NCBI GenBank assembly: GCA_009801015.1
Contig: VHZZ01007049.1
Span: 29,120 to 61,501, forward strand
DNA: 32,382 bases
Source of the DNA: Silene noctiflora
Lineage: Eukaryota > Streptophyta > Magnoliopsida > Caryophyllales > Caryophyllaceae
Direction: 5' to 3'
Numbering within the stretch: the first letter of the stretch is position 1; each line of letters opens with the position of its first letter. A program made the translations under genes and the position numbers. Below the pieces are notes generated by a model. That model worked only from the letters and a program-made list of their open reading frames with translations. It was not told the origin of the DNA and ran no database searches. Shown here one piece after another: positions 25,125 to 31,748 of the stretch.

Positions 25125-28100
25125 ATATTTCATTGATGGTAATTGCATTACACTTAACCCAGCTATTTATATTCTAATTAGCTTGGGGAATAAGTAATGA
25201 AAGAGATAAAGTACTAAGCTGCCCTTAGTCTCACTATACATATAGGCAAAGATATCGCTGCAGTTTGACATTTTATAGTTCTCTGCTTTTCTCAACTACA
25301 TGAATAATAATAGCAAGATGAAAATGCAATCAGAATTATAGTTTTAACAACTACAGCTTAAGGGTGACAAAATAACTGAAGCTGTTATGCCCGTTAGAAA
25401 AAACAGTTTCCATGCATGTGATGCAACAATAAGAACAGTAGAGAATACTTGCCTTTATATAGAATGGCCCCAATTGGATCAGAGTTTCACAGAACTGCAC
25501 GAAATTCCATTCTGGTTTAGAATGGCTCAAAGGTACAACGTTTAAAAGATATACTAAAAAACCACACATAAGCAATGCACCATGATGATACATGCTGTGC
25601 GGAATGTTAAGTTGTTTACTGTATTCTACATTCAACTGCAGAGTAATTTATCAAATAGCGCTCGAAATAACAGAACTCGCCTTAGCAGCACGCTTCCGTA
25701 TATCATGAACAAAAAGTTGCCAAATAGATAGCTTCAGCACATAAAATGAGATAACAGCTGCTCTGAACAAAGCCAAGAACGGACCAAATCGATAAACGAC
25801 AGAAACACTTCTGGAGCTGTAAGCCCCCAGCACGTGTCCAAATTCATCCTCCAATGATTCCTTCCTCTTCTTTGCATACTCCGCCGATGGCCTCTCACCA
25901 TGTACGCTACTAAAGTTGGTCGAATAACTGCAGCAAGAAACCATTCTAAGATACCAAGTAAACACAATCATTTTTGAAATAAAAAGGTCCTTGATGATTG
26001 TTTATATGGAGTCTCTTCTAATTGGGGAGAGGGGGGGGGGCAGAAATTTGCCTCATGATAGTGGTAGATTTAAATGAAGTGTAGCTAAAGAGTGATAAAA
26101 TAGAATCATGATCTAATGTAAGAACTAAGCAGTTCAGGCAGCAAAATAAGGATCCCCAATGTAGGTTTGTAAATAACGGTTGTCCAAGGCTTTGAGGCGC
26201 ATCTTCCAACAATGCAAGATGGGGTGATGAACAGGCAGGTAAAGGACTGACAGCAGATGCTAGGATGGGATAAGCAGAGTCAGACCGCTGAAGGGTAACA
26301 TAAGATAAATAAGGCATGCTATCCTTATTAGATGAGATACTATAAGGCTAGTCGGCTGACAAACCAAGAACATTACCCATGTGCGGTAGAGCCTCAAAGG
26401 CTCATTCCATTGCGAGGCAAAGGGTCAGATATAAACAACCCTACCGCAGTGAACAAAACACGCAGAGGCTATTCCGGATGACCCATGATGAAAATTGCCT
26501 CAAGAACTTAGGAGCGCAGACAAAAAGTAAGCCTCTTTCTCTTAATCCATCATATTCCAAAGCCAAAATAGTCTTAATTCACCCCTGAAATGTCTATAAA
26601 AAAATTCAATACGATTTGGCCCCCAAAGCTATTAAATCCCTTGATATTTTTGCACACACCATCAGAAATGTCAAATAATAGGCATCATCTGACAAGAATC
26701 CTATTTAATGTGATCACTTTCACTTCAATTGACTGTCAGGAGATACATTTCTTGACATCGCATATTCAACCAAATTAATAATAATAATTTTTAATTGAGG
26801 CACAAATGAATTTCATAAAAGATTTCCTTCCTTGCAAGCCAGTGGTAGGAAATATAAACGACTCGGCAAGGTACTCACAATCTTTTTTGCAGAATACTGG
26901 ACAAAAACCCTACATCTTTGTTTACTCGGCTTGCAAATAACATATATCTTGAGGCTCCACTACTCTGTGCTGCAAAATGAAAGAAGTATACCACTCAGAC
27001 AAGAAATAATATAGTACAGTGTAGCAGAATGTATTGTGGATAATAGGTCAAGGGAAAGGCGTATATAAAAGTATATGACAATCAAAATTATTCAGAAAAC
27101 GAGAAGTTCAAATGCTCAATATCTGTCCATCCATCTTTCTAGCACACGAATAGTTTTTGAAAAAGAAATCACACCCCTGCAAAATTTCACCAGGAACCAT
27201 TTATGACTATCGGCCCAAGATCATCACAAACAAGGAAATGTGAGTCGGGTACCTAGAAAATATACAGAGGTGAAGAGTTCTCAAGACAAAAAGCTAATAT
27301 TTCCTGGGTAAAAATATCTATTAGAAAAACAGTAAATCAAACAGGACCTAAGAGTAGCAGTGAACTTCGTGATAATGGTGACCATTTGGAGGATTAAGAT
27401 ACAGAAACATCTGTATAACTTTCCTTGTTTTTAAAACAGTAAATCAAACAGATTAACATTTACTTCAGATTTCAGAAGAGGGGTTTGGAAGAAGAGTCAT
27501 TATAGCTTATAGCTTATAGGCTTCTCCAAAAATGTACTTTGTAGATCATATAAAACGATACGAATAAGAACTCGTATCTAATGGTTTTTGATACAGCAAA
27601 ACGGCTTCCTTATTTATAGTGATCTCGTGAATGACTCCATATTCAATACGACATTCAAACTACACCTTGATGAATGATGAAGATCATACCCGTAACACAA
27701 ATTAAAATTATCTGCACTCTGGCAACAAGAACAAGTTGGCTTTAGCACAAGCAAAATTAAACTGCCACCACCGAGCAATGTTGTCATTATCATTTGGCAC
27801 CACGCGAAGGGGGAGTCATAAATCAAACTACCACCAAATAAGCAATAACTAAATTTGCTTGACCAAATAAGCTCTAGTCTGATTTTCTATCCTACCTAAT
27901 TCGACACCACGAGAAGGGCAATTCATAAACTTTCAACATAGCACATCGGCATTGTCAATACTCAATTCACACAATATATATACTCAGCGATAAAAATGAA
28001 GTAATAAAACGTGATGAATATTATTGAATTCTACGAACAAGTTACTAAAATTGGATAATGTCAAAAACCCAGAATTATAAAATCAAAATTGGCATGCATT

Positions 28101-28214
28101 GCATCCAACAATCAAAACGTAGAAAATGGAATTAAAAAAAAAAAACGAAGAAGTACCTGTAGAACGCAGCGTTGCATGGCGATAGTAACGGAGAACAGCG
28201 AGGGAATTCCTCAT
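11366..28214 (-). CDS. ABC1/UbiB-family atypical kinase (ABC1K/ADCK), organelle-targeted, complete
   Basis: ABC1K proteins are atypical kinases/ATPases of mitochondria or plastids, linked to ubiquinone, plastoquinone and tocopherol metabolism. Exons in coding order: 28214-28156, 25927-25681, 25494-25453, 23448-23377, 23246-23111, 22966-22809, 21785-21701, 20351-20143, 18657-18496, 17510-17361, 15003-14743, 14281-14006, 11608-11366; 2,100 nt, 699 aa, all in phase. Start [19 protein letters not shown] is Arg-rich without acidic residues, like a mitochondrial (or plastid) transit peptide. Motifs: KxGQ at 116-119 ([11 protein letters not shown]), Ala-rich loop AAASLGQVY (176-184), putative ATP Lys197 in [14 protein letters not shown] at 244-248, [10 protein letters not shown] in exon 8, HADPHPGN at 352-359 (Asp354, Asn359), metal Asp372 in FDFG. 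The C-terminal 250 residues ([18 protein letters not shown], then [10 protein letters not shown]) match the plastid/cyanobacterial-like ABC1K subgroup better than COQ8. I recall Arabidopsis At5g24970 as a likely relative, unchecked. Introns 2 and 3 have GC donors. Confidence 0.92.
11609..14005 (-). other. ABC1K intron 12
   Basis: 2.4 kb between the last two coding exons; donor GAG/GTAAGT at 14005, acceptor AAACAG at 11609. It holds a G-rich block at 12877-12920 and two A-rich tracts (13751-13795, 13906-13923). No coding sequence recognised. Confidence 0.7.
12877..12920 (+). repeat. G-rich tract with G-quadruplex potential
   Basis: Seven or more runs of three to five G separated by single T or short loops (GGGGTGGGGGTGGGG pattern). 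The G-rich strand is +, the template strand of the ABC1K gene, so the transcript carries the C-rich version. Confidence 0.8.
15021..15174. repeat. Tandem duplication, unit about 72-80 bases
   Basis: Two diverged copies in head-to-tail order. Each begins AAGCAAAAA(A)TTA(A/G)CAAAC and holds two TCCATCA(G/C)AGAC motifs. The second copy has about six extra bases. It lies immediately upstream of the acceptor of exon 11, so it affects intron length only. Confidence 0.75.
15440..15600 (+). mobile_element. SINE remnant (Au/TS-like)
   Basis: Contains TTTCGGAAATAGCCTCT, then GGTAAGGCTGCATGCATGCG and CCTACCCCGCAA, and ends GGGGTAATGTTGTCATTATT, the order seen in a widespread plant SINE type (TCGGAAACAGCCTCT, GGTAAGGTCTGCGTACA, TTGTTGTT tail). 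A related copy lies inverted at about 26366-26510. The tRNA head is not clearly preserved. Confidence 0.6.
15703..15862. repeat. Tandem duplication, unit about 80 bases
   Basis: The 20-mer AGGCACTGCAGAACAGTGAA occurs exactly at 15703-15722 and 15786-15805. The two segments that follow are similar (CAATAACAA, then TCTTTGCT) and end alike. A shorter match, AAGGCACTGCAG, is at the end of the neighbouring SINE remnant near 15559. Confidence 0.7.
17511..18495 (-). other. ABC1K intron 9
   Basis: About 985 bases between the exon carrying HADPHPGN and DFG and the next exon. It includes a TATAAATAG-type motif on the + strand near 18347, without other LTR evidence. Nothing else recognised. Confidence 0.6.
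18658..20142 (-). other. ABC1K intron 8
   Basis: About 1.5 kb; donor CAG/GTATTC at 20142, acceptor GCTCAG at 18658. It hosts a clear Stowaway MITE at 19233-19515. The rest shows no coding sequence or other recognisable element. Confidence 0.7.
19233..19515. mobile_element. Stowaway MITE (Tc1/mariner type)
   Basis: A 283-base element with inverted ends CTCCCTCCTATTTACTC and, as reverse complement of the right end, CTCCCTCCTATTCACTC. It is flanked by the TA target duplication (19231-19232, 19516-19517). CTCCCTCC termini and TA duplication are diagnostic for Stowaway. No transposase coding, so non-autonomous. Confidence 0.92.
20349..20354 (-). other. Tandem NAGNAG splice acceptor of ABC1K exon 8
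   Basis: On the - strand the intron ends TAGAAG. Use of TAG (exon from 20351) gives Ser-Glu-Gly-Ile; use of AAG (exon from 20348) gives Ser-Gly-Ile. Both keep frame, so isoforms may differ by one Glu. TAG is usually preferred. Confidence 0.6.
21031..21320. mobile_element. MITE-like block in ABC1K intron 7
   Basis: The left part carries GGAGGGAAGGGAG and GGAGGGGAATG, the right part CCCTCCATTTCCCTCCATCCC-like and AACCTCCTTCC motifs, so the halves are complementary. Near the right end, AGTCCCAAACAGCCC resembles the GGGCTGTTTGGGACT terminus of hAT-type MITEs. The left terminus was not found, so the boundaries are approximate. Confidence 0.35.
21200..21247. repeat. Perfect 24-base tandem duplication
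   Basis: Two identical head-to-tail units (21200-21223 and 21224-21247), each beginning AGGAATTGTTTCC and ending CTCCTTCC. Perfect identity suggests a recent event. Confidence 0.9.
21786..22808 (-). other. ABC1K intron 6
   Basis: About 1.0 kb; donor GAGATG/GTGAGA at 22808, acceptor GGATAG at 21786. No repeat or coding sequence recognised. Confidence 0.65.
24081..24350. mobile_element. MITE with GGGTG(G)TTTGGTT termini
   Basis: Left end GAGGGTGTTTGGTTGAG and the reverse complement of the right end, AGGGGTGGTTTGGTTCA, form inverted termini. They are followed inward by GGATGGAATGGATTGA versus GGTGGAATGGAATGAA. Size about 270 bases with no coding capacity. The terminus style is common to hAT-like and Tourist-like MITEs. 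I could not define a convincing target-site duplication, so the superfamily is open. Confidence 0.6.
24725..25040 (+). mobile_element. Copia-type LTR
   Basis: A 316-base unit starting TGAGACTAAGGG and ending GATTGTAACA (TG...CA). TATAAATA lies at 24787-24794, a likely LTR promoter. It is followed directly by a primer binding site for initiator tRNA-Met, which fixes the right end as an LTR boundary. No gag or pol sequence follows. It sits inside ABC1K intron 3 in antisense orientation to the gene. Confidence 0.65.
25043..25054 (+). other. Retrotransposon primer binding site (tRNA-iMet)
   Basis: TGGTATCAGAGC is complementary to the 3' end of plant initiator methionine tRNA, the usual primer of Ty1/copia elements. 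It lies two bases after the LTR end. Confidence 0.75.
25080..25121. repeat. Poly-A tract of 42 bases
   Basis: Uninterrupted A run between the LTR plus primer site on the left and an inverted partial LTR on the right. Its length could be unreliable in assembly. Confidence 0.9.
25122..25233 (-). mobile_element. Inverted partial copy of the same LTR
   Basis: Its reverse complement starts TGAGACTAAGGGCAGCTTAG and matches the first ~108 bases of the LTR at 24725 with about six substitutions and one single-base gap by eye. The two copies form arms of a large palindrome whose loop carries the rest of the first LTR, the primer site and the poly-A tract. The outer edge coincides with the LTR terminal TG. 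Confidence 0.75.
25495..25680 (-). other. ABC1K intron 2 with GC donor
   Basis: The exon ends GCTAAG at 25681 and the intron begins GCGAGT; acceptor CGTGCAG precedes TTCTGTGAAACT at 25494. Splicing at the nearby GT (GCGA/GTTCTG) shifts the frame into TGA at once, so the GC donor is needed to join RKRAAK to [14 protein letters not shown]. Confidence 0.8.
25928..28155 (-). other. ABC1K intron 1
   Basis: 2.2 kb; donor CTACAG/GTACTT at 28155, acceptor GCTGCAG at 25928. Contains a run of ten G at 26031-26040 and a SINE remnant at about 26366-26510. Rest AT-rich without recognisable coding sequence. Confidence 0.7.
26366..26510 (-). mobile_element. SINE remnant, same family as 15440-15600
   Basis: On the - strand: CCGGAATAGCCTCTGCG, then GCGGTAGGGTTG, CTGACCCTTTGCC, GAGCCTTTGAGGCTC and finally GGGTAATGTT. 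The motif order is the same as in the copy at 15440-15600, which lies in the opposite orientation in another intron of the same gene. Confidence 0.55.
28156..28214 (-). CDS. ABC1K exon 1: transit-peptide exon
   Basis: A 59-nt coding part: 19 codons plus AG, which joins the T at 25927 to make Ser20. Donor CTACAG/GTACTT. The peptide has four Arg, no Asp or Glu, and continues [20 protein letters not shown] in exon 2, as expected for a cleavable presequence ahead of a mature N-terminus. No in-frame ATG is used upstream. Found by splice phase rather than by ORF length, so start choice is good but not certain. Confidence 0.75.
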
Positions 28215-28500
28215 TGGTAGAAACGCAGCACAGTAGAATAGAAGGAGAGATTGTGTGACGTGAAAGAGGTTGCAGAGATATGCACACCAGCTGTTCGACG
28301 AAATACGGAAAAGAGAAATTGTGGTGTGCGGAAAGTGAGTGAGAGAGGAAATGGTGAATCAGAGGAGGGTGGTGCATCTCTGCATCCTCTAGGGACTGAC
28401 ACGTAATTGGTGATCCGTGTTGAGTAGACGCACGCCACGTTTGCCGATACTTGCCTCCTCTTCCGCTACTCTTTTTAACAATTTGGCAAATTTACCCACT
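28215..28500 (-). promoter_or_regulatory. Presumed ABC1K leader and proximal promoter
   Basis: Sequence immediately upstream of the ABC1K start at 28214. It is pyrimidine-rich on the coding strand, as plant leaders often are. Upstream ATGs exist (for example at 28377), out of frame with the main ORF; a TGA in another frame overlaps the main ATG (ATGA at 28214-28211). Transcription start unknown; no TATA box assigned. Confidence 0.4.
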
Positions 28501-28549
28501 CAAAACCAAAATTACTTTTAAGTGCCTTCCTGTGGGCCGTAAAAAGACC

Positions 28550-28790
28550 GGTTTGAATCGGGTCCATTTGTATTTGGGTTGTTCGAGTTTGCAAGAATAC
28601 GGATTGTCAGGTGATATCGGGTCATTTTAGGTTCATGTCATTTTCGAGTTCGTTGTTTTCAAGTTAAATGGAATAACAACGATTTTTGGTAATAAACATT
28701 CAACTCGCGTTGAATAAGTTCGGGTCAATTCGATTTTGTGTTAGATTCGGGTCTTCAGTTAGAGAGTGGGTTGGATTCAGGTCGGGTATG
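28550..28790. repeat. Degenerate TTCGGGTC-type repeat
   Basis: Multiple diverged copies of (T)CGGGTC, CGAGTTC and TTCGGGTCAATTCG-like motifs over about 240 bases. This low-complexity repeat type is frequent in plant intergenic DNA. It lies just upstream of the presumed ABC1K promoter. Confidence 0.5.
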
Positions 28791-28849
28791 AGTCTGCTTA
28801 ACTACCATACAGTATATTTTTTATGTTAAAAAGTGATCATTCTTTATTA

Positions 28850-29150
28850 CTTTCTCCATTCCACTTTTATTGTTCTCTTTTATCCAAAATTAATGCATGA
28901 GAGAGAGACGGAAGAGGAACGATGTTTTTGAGGCTCTTAGCAATAGGAAAGAATTAATAAGGTAAATTATTAGAGTAGAAAACTGGTAAAGGCGAAATGG
29001 GTTGGGGAGAGAGGGAAAGAGGGAAAAAAAGTGAAAGGTAGACGATGGAAGAAAGAGAGAGACAAAGAAAGTGGAATGAAAATAGGCAGAGGCAATAGTT
29101 AGGGGTAAAATGGGTAAAAGTGGGATAAGTTACTGTCTTGGGAACAGTAA
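28850..29150. mobile_element. Degenerate Stowaway-like remnant
   Basis: The left end CTTTCTCCATTCCACTTTTATTG, preceded by TA, resembles the Stowaway terminus CTCCCTCCATTCC. An inverted partial match, AAAGTGGAATGAAAA, is at about 29069. The interior is GAGAGAGAC-rich. A clean right terminus is missing, so the end coordinate is approximate. Confidence 0.35.
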
Positions 29151-29361
29151 CAGGAGTTGGGGTTTTTAAAGGGTATGGATTAATCCAAATAATTCGTCGG
29201 CTTTCTAAATATGGTATGCTAAAAAGGTGAATAAACTATCACTATTACTCCTAATCTTTTACTTTTCACTCTATCAAAATGACATTGTCCTTATTCTTCT
29301 TAATTAAAAGGGTAGAATATTAACTTTGTCCCTATCTATATAATAATATAATTAAAAGGCC

Positions 29362-29417
29362 AATGTGACATGGCAAATTAAATGTGACTTGGCAAATGTG
29401 ACGGGGCAAATTAAATG
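29362..29417. repeat. Short tandem AATGTGAC(A/T)TGGCAAA units
   Basis: Three adjacent diverged units of AATGTGACNNGGCAAA, two followed by TTAA. They sit at the left edge of a retroelement-like stretch and follow a TCTATATAATAATATAATT stretch reminiscent of some Helitron 5' ends, without further support. Confidence 0.55.
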
Positions 29418-30353
29418 TTGTTGAGACCCAATTTGATTAGACTAATGTTGATGATGTCTTAAGACAAATAATGTTCATTGTTATTTAATTGTGTGCCTCT
29501 TAAGTTTAATCATGTAGCATGAAACTCCAATCGTCAATTCAAGGTTATCAAGAAGATCAAATATGAAGAATGTCATTAGTGTAAGAGTCATGGTGTTGTA
29601 AGATCATTAAACTCGATTTTGTGTCTAAGTGTTAAAAACAATAGTGCAGTCAACTGTGACTTCTGAATCGTCCTTCAAAGAAATATTTCAAAAATCTTTT
29701 GAACCTTTGTTTAAATGCTTTCAAGTTTCACAAATGATTTTTCTGGAAAAGTATTGAAGTCTTTGAAGAAAAATACAGTTTTCAATGCCTTGGAAAAGAA
29801 GTTGCTCGGAGAATAAGACACTTACTATAAATGGGTTGTTTACTTTTACAAATATGGAAATGTTTATGATTCTCATAACTTTGTCATTTATGCTCTTTCT
29901 TGTGCAAAAACTTAACCCATAATTGTATGTACACTAAGCTGTTTTCTTGCTTAAGTAAACACCGGTTTCTTGAGGAAGAATACTCGGTTTACTTGATGAA
30001 GAAATTGTTGCTTACTGATGTATAGTCTTAATACCTCGCAAGTGAACGAGTTTCGTTGCACTTTTAAGGATTGAACCACAAGGAGCACAAAGCAATACTC
30101 GATGATCCTAATAGATAAGTATAGCTAGGTCGACAAGGACGCAAGTTGGATAGTAACTAAGTAACTAGACTAAATAAAGAAGATAAACAAGCTAATTAGA
30201 TCGAACTAGAAGGAAAGCAAACACGCAAGTTGTAATCAATAAATAAAAGGCTTAGGACCCGACTTCTCCACCGACACTCACCCCTATAAGTCTAATTTCC
30301 GTTAATTGGACACTAGGGTGGCAACACGGAGGAAGACGGCTCTAATTGCCCAA

Positions 30354-30606
30354 CACCTCCCTTTCGGTCTCGTGTTAGGACACTAGTAGTGTCCACTCAC
30401 CTCCCTTTCGGTCTCGTGAGTCAACTACCTAGGTACAAGTTCCTGACTCCCCTAAAATCTTGCACAATTCCCGAGGAAGCCAAGAAACGACACTAGCTAG
30501 GGAACCCAATCCCGCCATATTCCCGAGTCATCTCACTCCCTTTTCGTGAGTCGATTTCAAACCCTAAATCAAAGAGTCCTCCCAAGGTTCTCCCTTTCGG
30601 TCTCAA
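30354..30606. repeat. Dispersed CTCCCTTTCGGTCTC repeats
   Basis: CACCTCCCTTTCGGTCTCGTG occurs at 30354 and 30398; a third, shorter CTCCCTTTCGGTCTC is at about 30590, and a degraded CTCCCTTTTCGTGAG near 30536. Between the first two is the near-perfect palindrome GGACACTAGTAGTGTCC (30378-30394). A second motif pair, CTAGCTAGGGNACCCAATCCC, occurs near 30493 and 30625. Confidence 0.7.
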
Positions 30607-31373
30607 CCAAGGTTGACCAATGAACTAGCTAGGGTACCCAATCCCCCACCTAATCGATTTTCACCGATGGTCAAGGGTCAAGGATCAAGGATCAAGGCAA
30701 CACTCAATAAGTCCAACAAACAATTCTATCCTTCAATTCACCCTCATCACTACCTAAAATGCCCAATTAAATGGATATTAAGCAAGTAGCATGCTCATGT
30801 CGGGGATAATCGAGTCCTAGTAAGAGGACTACCCACTAATCATGTTTATAGAGACAAAACAAGTAATAAAGATGAAATCTCTGTTATTAAACATGTTTAA
30901 AGTTAAACAATTACTAATTAGCATGAAAATGAACAAACAAAGATGAGAAGTTACTAATTAAACTATAACAAAGACTAACAAAGCCTAAAGATGGAACCTT
31001 TAAGTAGAAATGAACAAACTTTCAGACAAACAATTTATCAAACACCTTCTATGCATAACAAGAAACAATAAACTAGGTGAAAACAACAAGTAAAGAGATG
31101 AAAGGAAAGGAAACAAATCTAAACAATGCAAAACAAATGTAAATCAAACTAAAAGGGAGAAAGTTATACCAACAACAAAGGAAATATTGAGTCTTTGATT
31201 AAATAATGAAGAAATCCTTGAATATCTTTTATTACAAACCAATACCCAAATGTAAACTAGTGAATTCTTGCTAAATAACTAAGTAATTAAGGCTTTAATT
31301 AAGGAATGATTAAGGAAAGTTTGTATGAAAATAGACTAAGTTCAAATATCTAGGGTTGTATTCTATTACAATT

Positions 31374-31396
31374 GGGGGGGGGNGGGGGGGGGGGGG
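31374..31396 (+). repeat. Poly-G tract with an ambiguous base
   Basis: A run of G with N at 31383. The true length is uncertain; typical of a homopolymer that sequencing could not resolve. Confidence 0.9.
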
Positions 31397-31459
31397 TATT
31401 TATAGGTTGTCTCAAAATTGGGTTAAATTTAGAAGTTGGGTTGAAACTCTTCTTCAGGG

Positions 31460-31748
31460 TCTTCCAGCCAGTTGACCGGCTGGGTGTCTTCGGTAACATT
31501 TTGGTAATTGAGGAAGTCATCAGGTATGCACAGCCGGTCAGCTGGCCGTCGGTGGGCTGACCGGCTGGGAAGTTCCTGTATATGCTTTCCCAAAATTCTC
31601 CCAAGTCTGGTTCTCCTTCCATTCCTAGCCGGCAGGCCTGCTGCCGGTGCCATACCGGCTGGGAGGTCCTGCACACTTCCTTCAGTACTGGCCAAGTATG
31701 GGGGGTCCCCAGCCGTCTTGCCGGCTACCGGTGGCTCACCGGCTGGGA
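31460..31748. repeat. GC-rich AGCCGG...CCGGCTGGG hairpin array
   Basis: Four diverged units end in ACCGGCTGGG (about 31471, 31559, 31652, 31737), roughly 90 bases apart. The last three open with CAGCCG or TAGCCGG about 30-35 bases earlier, so each can fold into a stem. The second has perfect 10-base arms AGCCGGTCAG / CTGACCGGCT. Composition is far more GC-rich than the surroundings. Confidence 0.75.

Larger units (their letters stand above)
23449..25452 (-). other. ABC1K intron 3 with GC donor; carries LTR pair and MITE
   Basis: The exon ends TATAAAG at 25453 and the intron begins GCAAGT, the classic GC-AG consensus; acceptor ATCCACAG precedes CTTGGTCAG at 23448. The join makes YIK+[10 protein letters not shown], so the intron splits the KxGQ signature between K116 and L117. 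The 2.0-kb intron holds a MITE-like element (about 24081-24350) and an inverted pair of copia-type LTR sequences around a poly-A run (24725-25233). Confidence 0.85.
29418..31748. other. Gene-free retroelement-like DNA
   Basis: No ORF with a recognisable domain. 29418-30020 begins TGTTGTTGAGACCC, an LTR-like start, but no matching end or primer site is seen. 30020-31350 holds sequence with repeated CTCCCTTTCGGTCTC motifs and then A-rich DNA. 31374-31396 is a G run with one N. 31460-31748 is a GC-rich hairpin array. The whole looks like non-coding parts of one or more degraded elements. Confidence 0.45.

Noticed and set aside
25981..26317. A 99-aa - strand ORF
   Set aside because: It starts in intron 1 and contains no recognisable domain or splice context.
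28132..28438. ORFs of 75 and 81 aa at the ABC1K 5' end
   Set aside because: One begins at a GTG and one reads through the exon 1 donor into the intron; the transit-peptide frame from 28214 is the one that splices in phase.
29418..30020. Complete copia LTR starting TGTTGTTGAGACCC
   Set aside because: No CA end followed by a primer binding site could be found, so only general retroelement-like character is reported.
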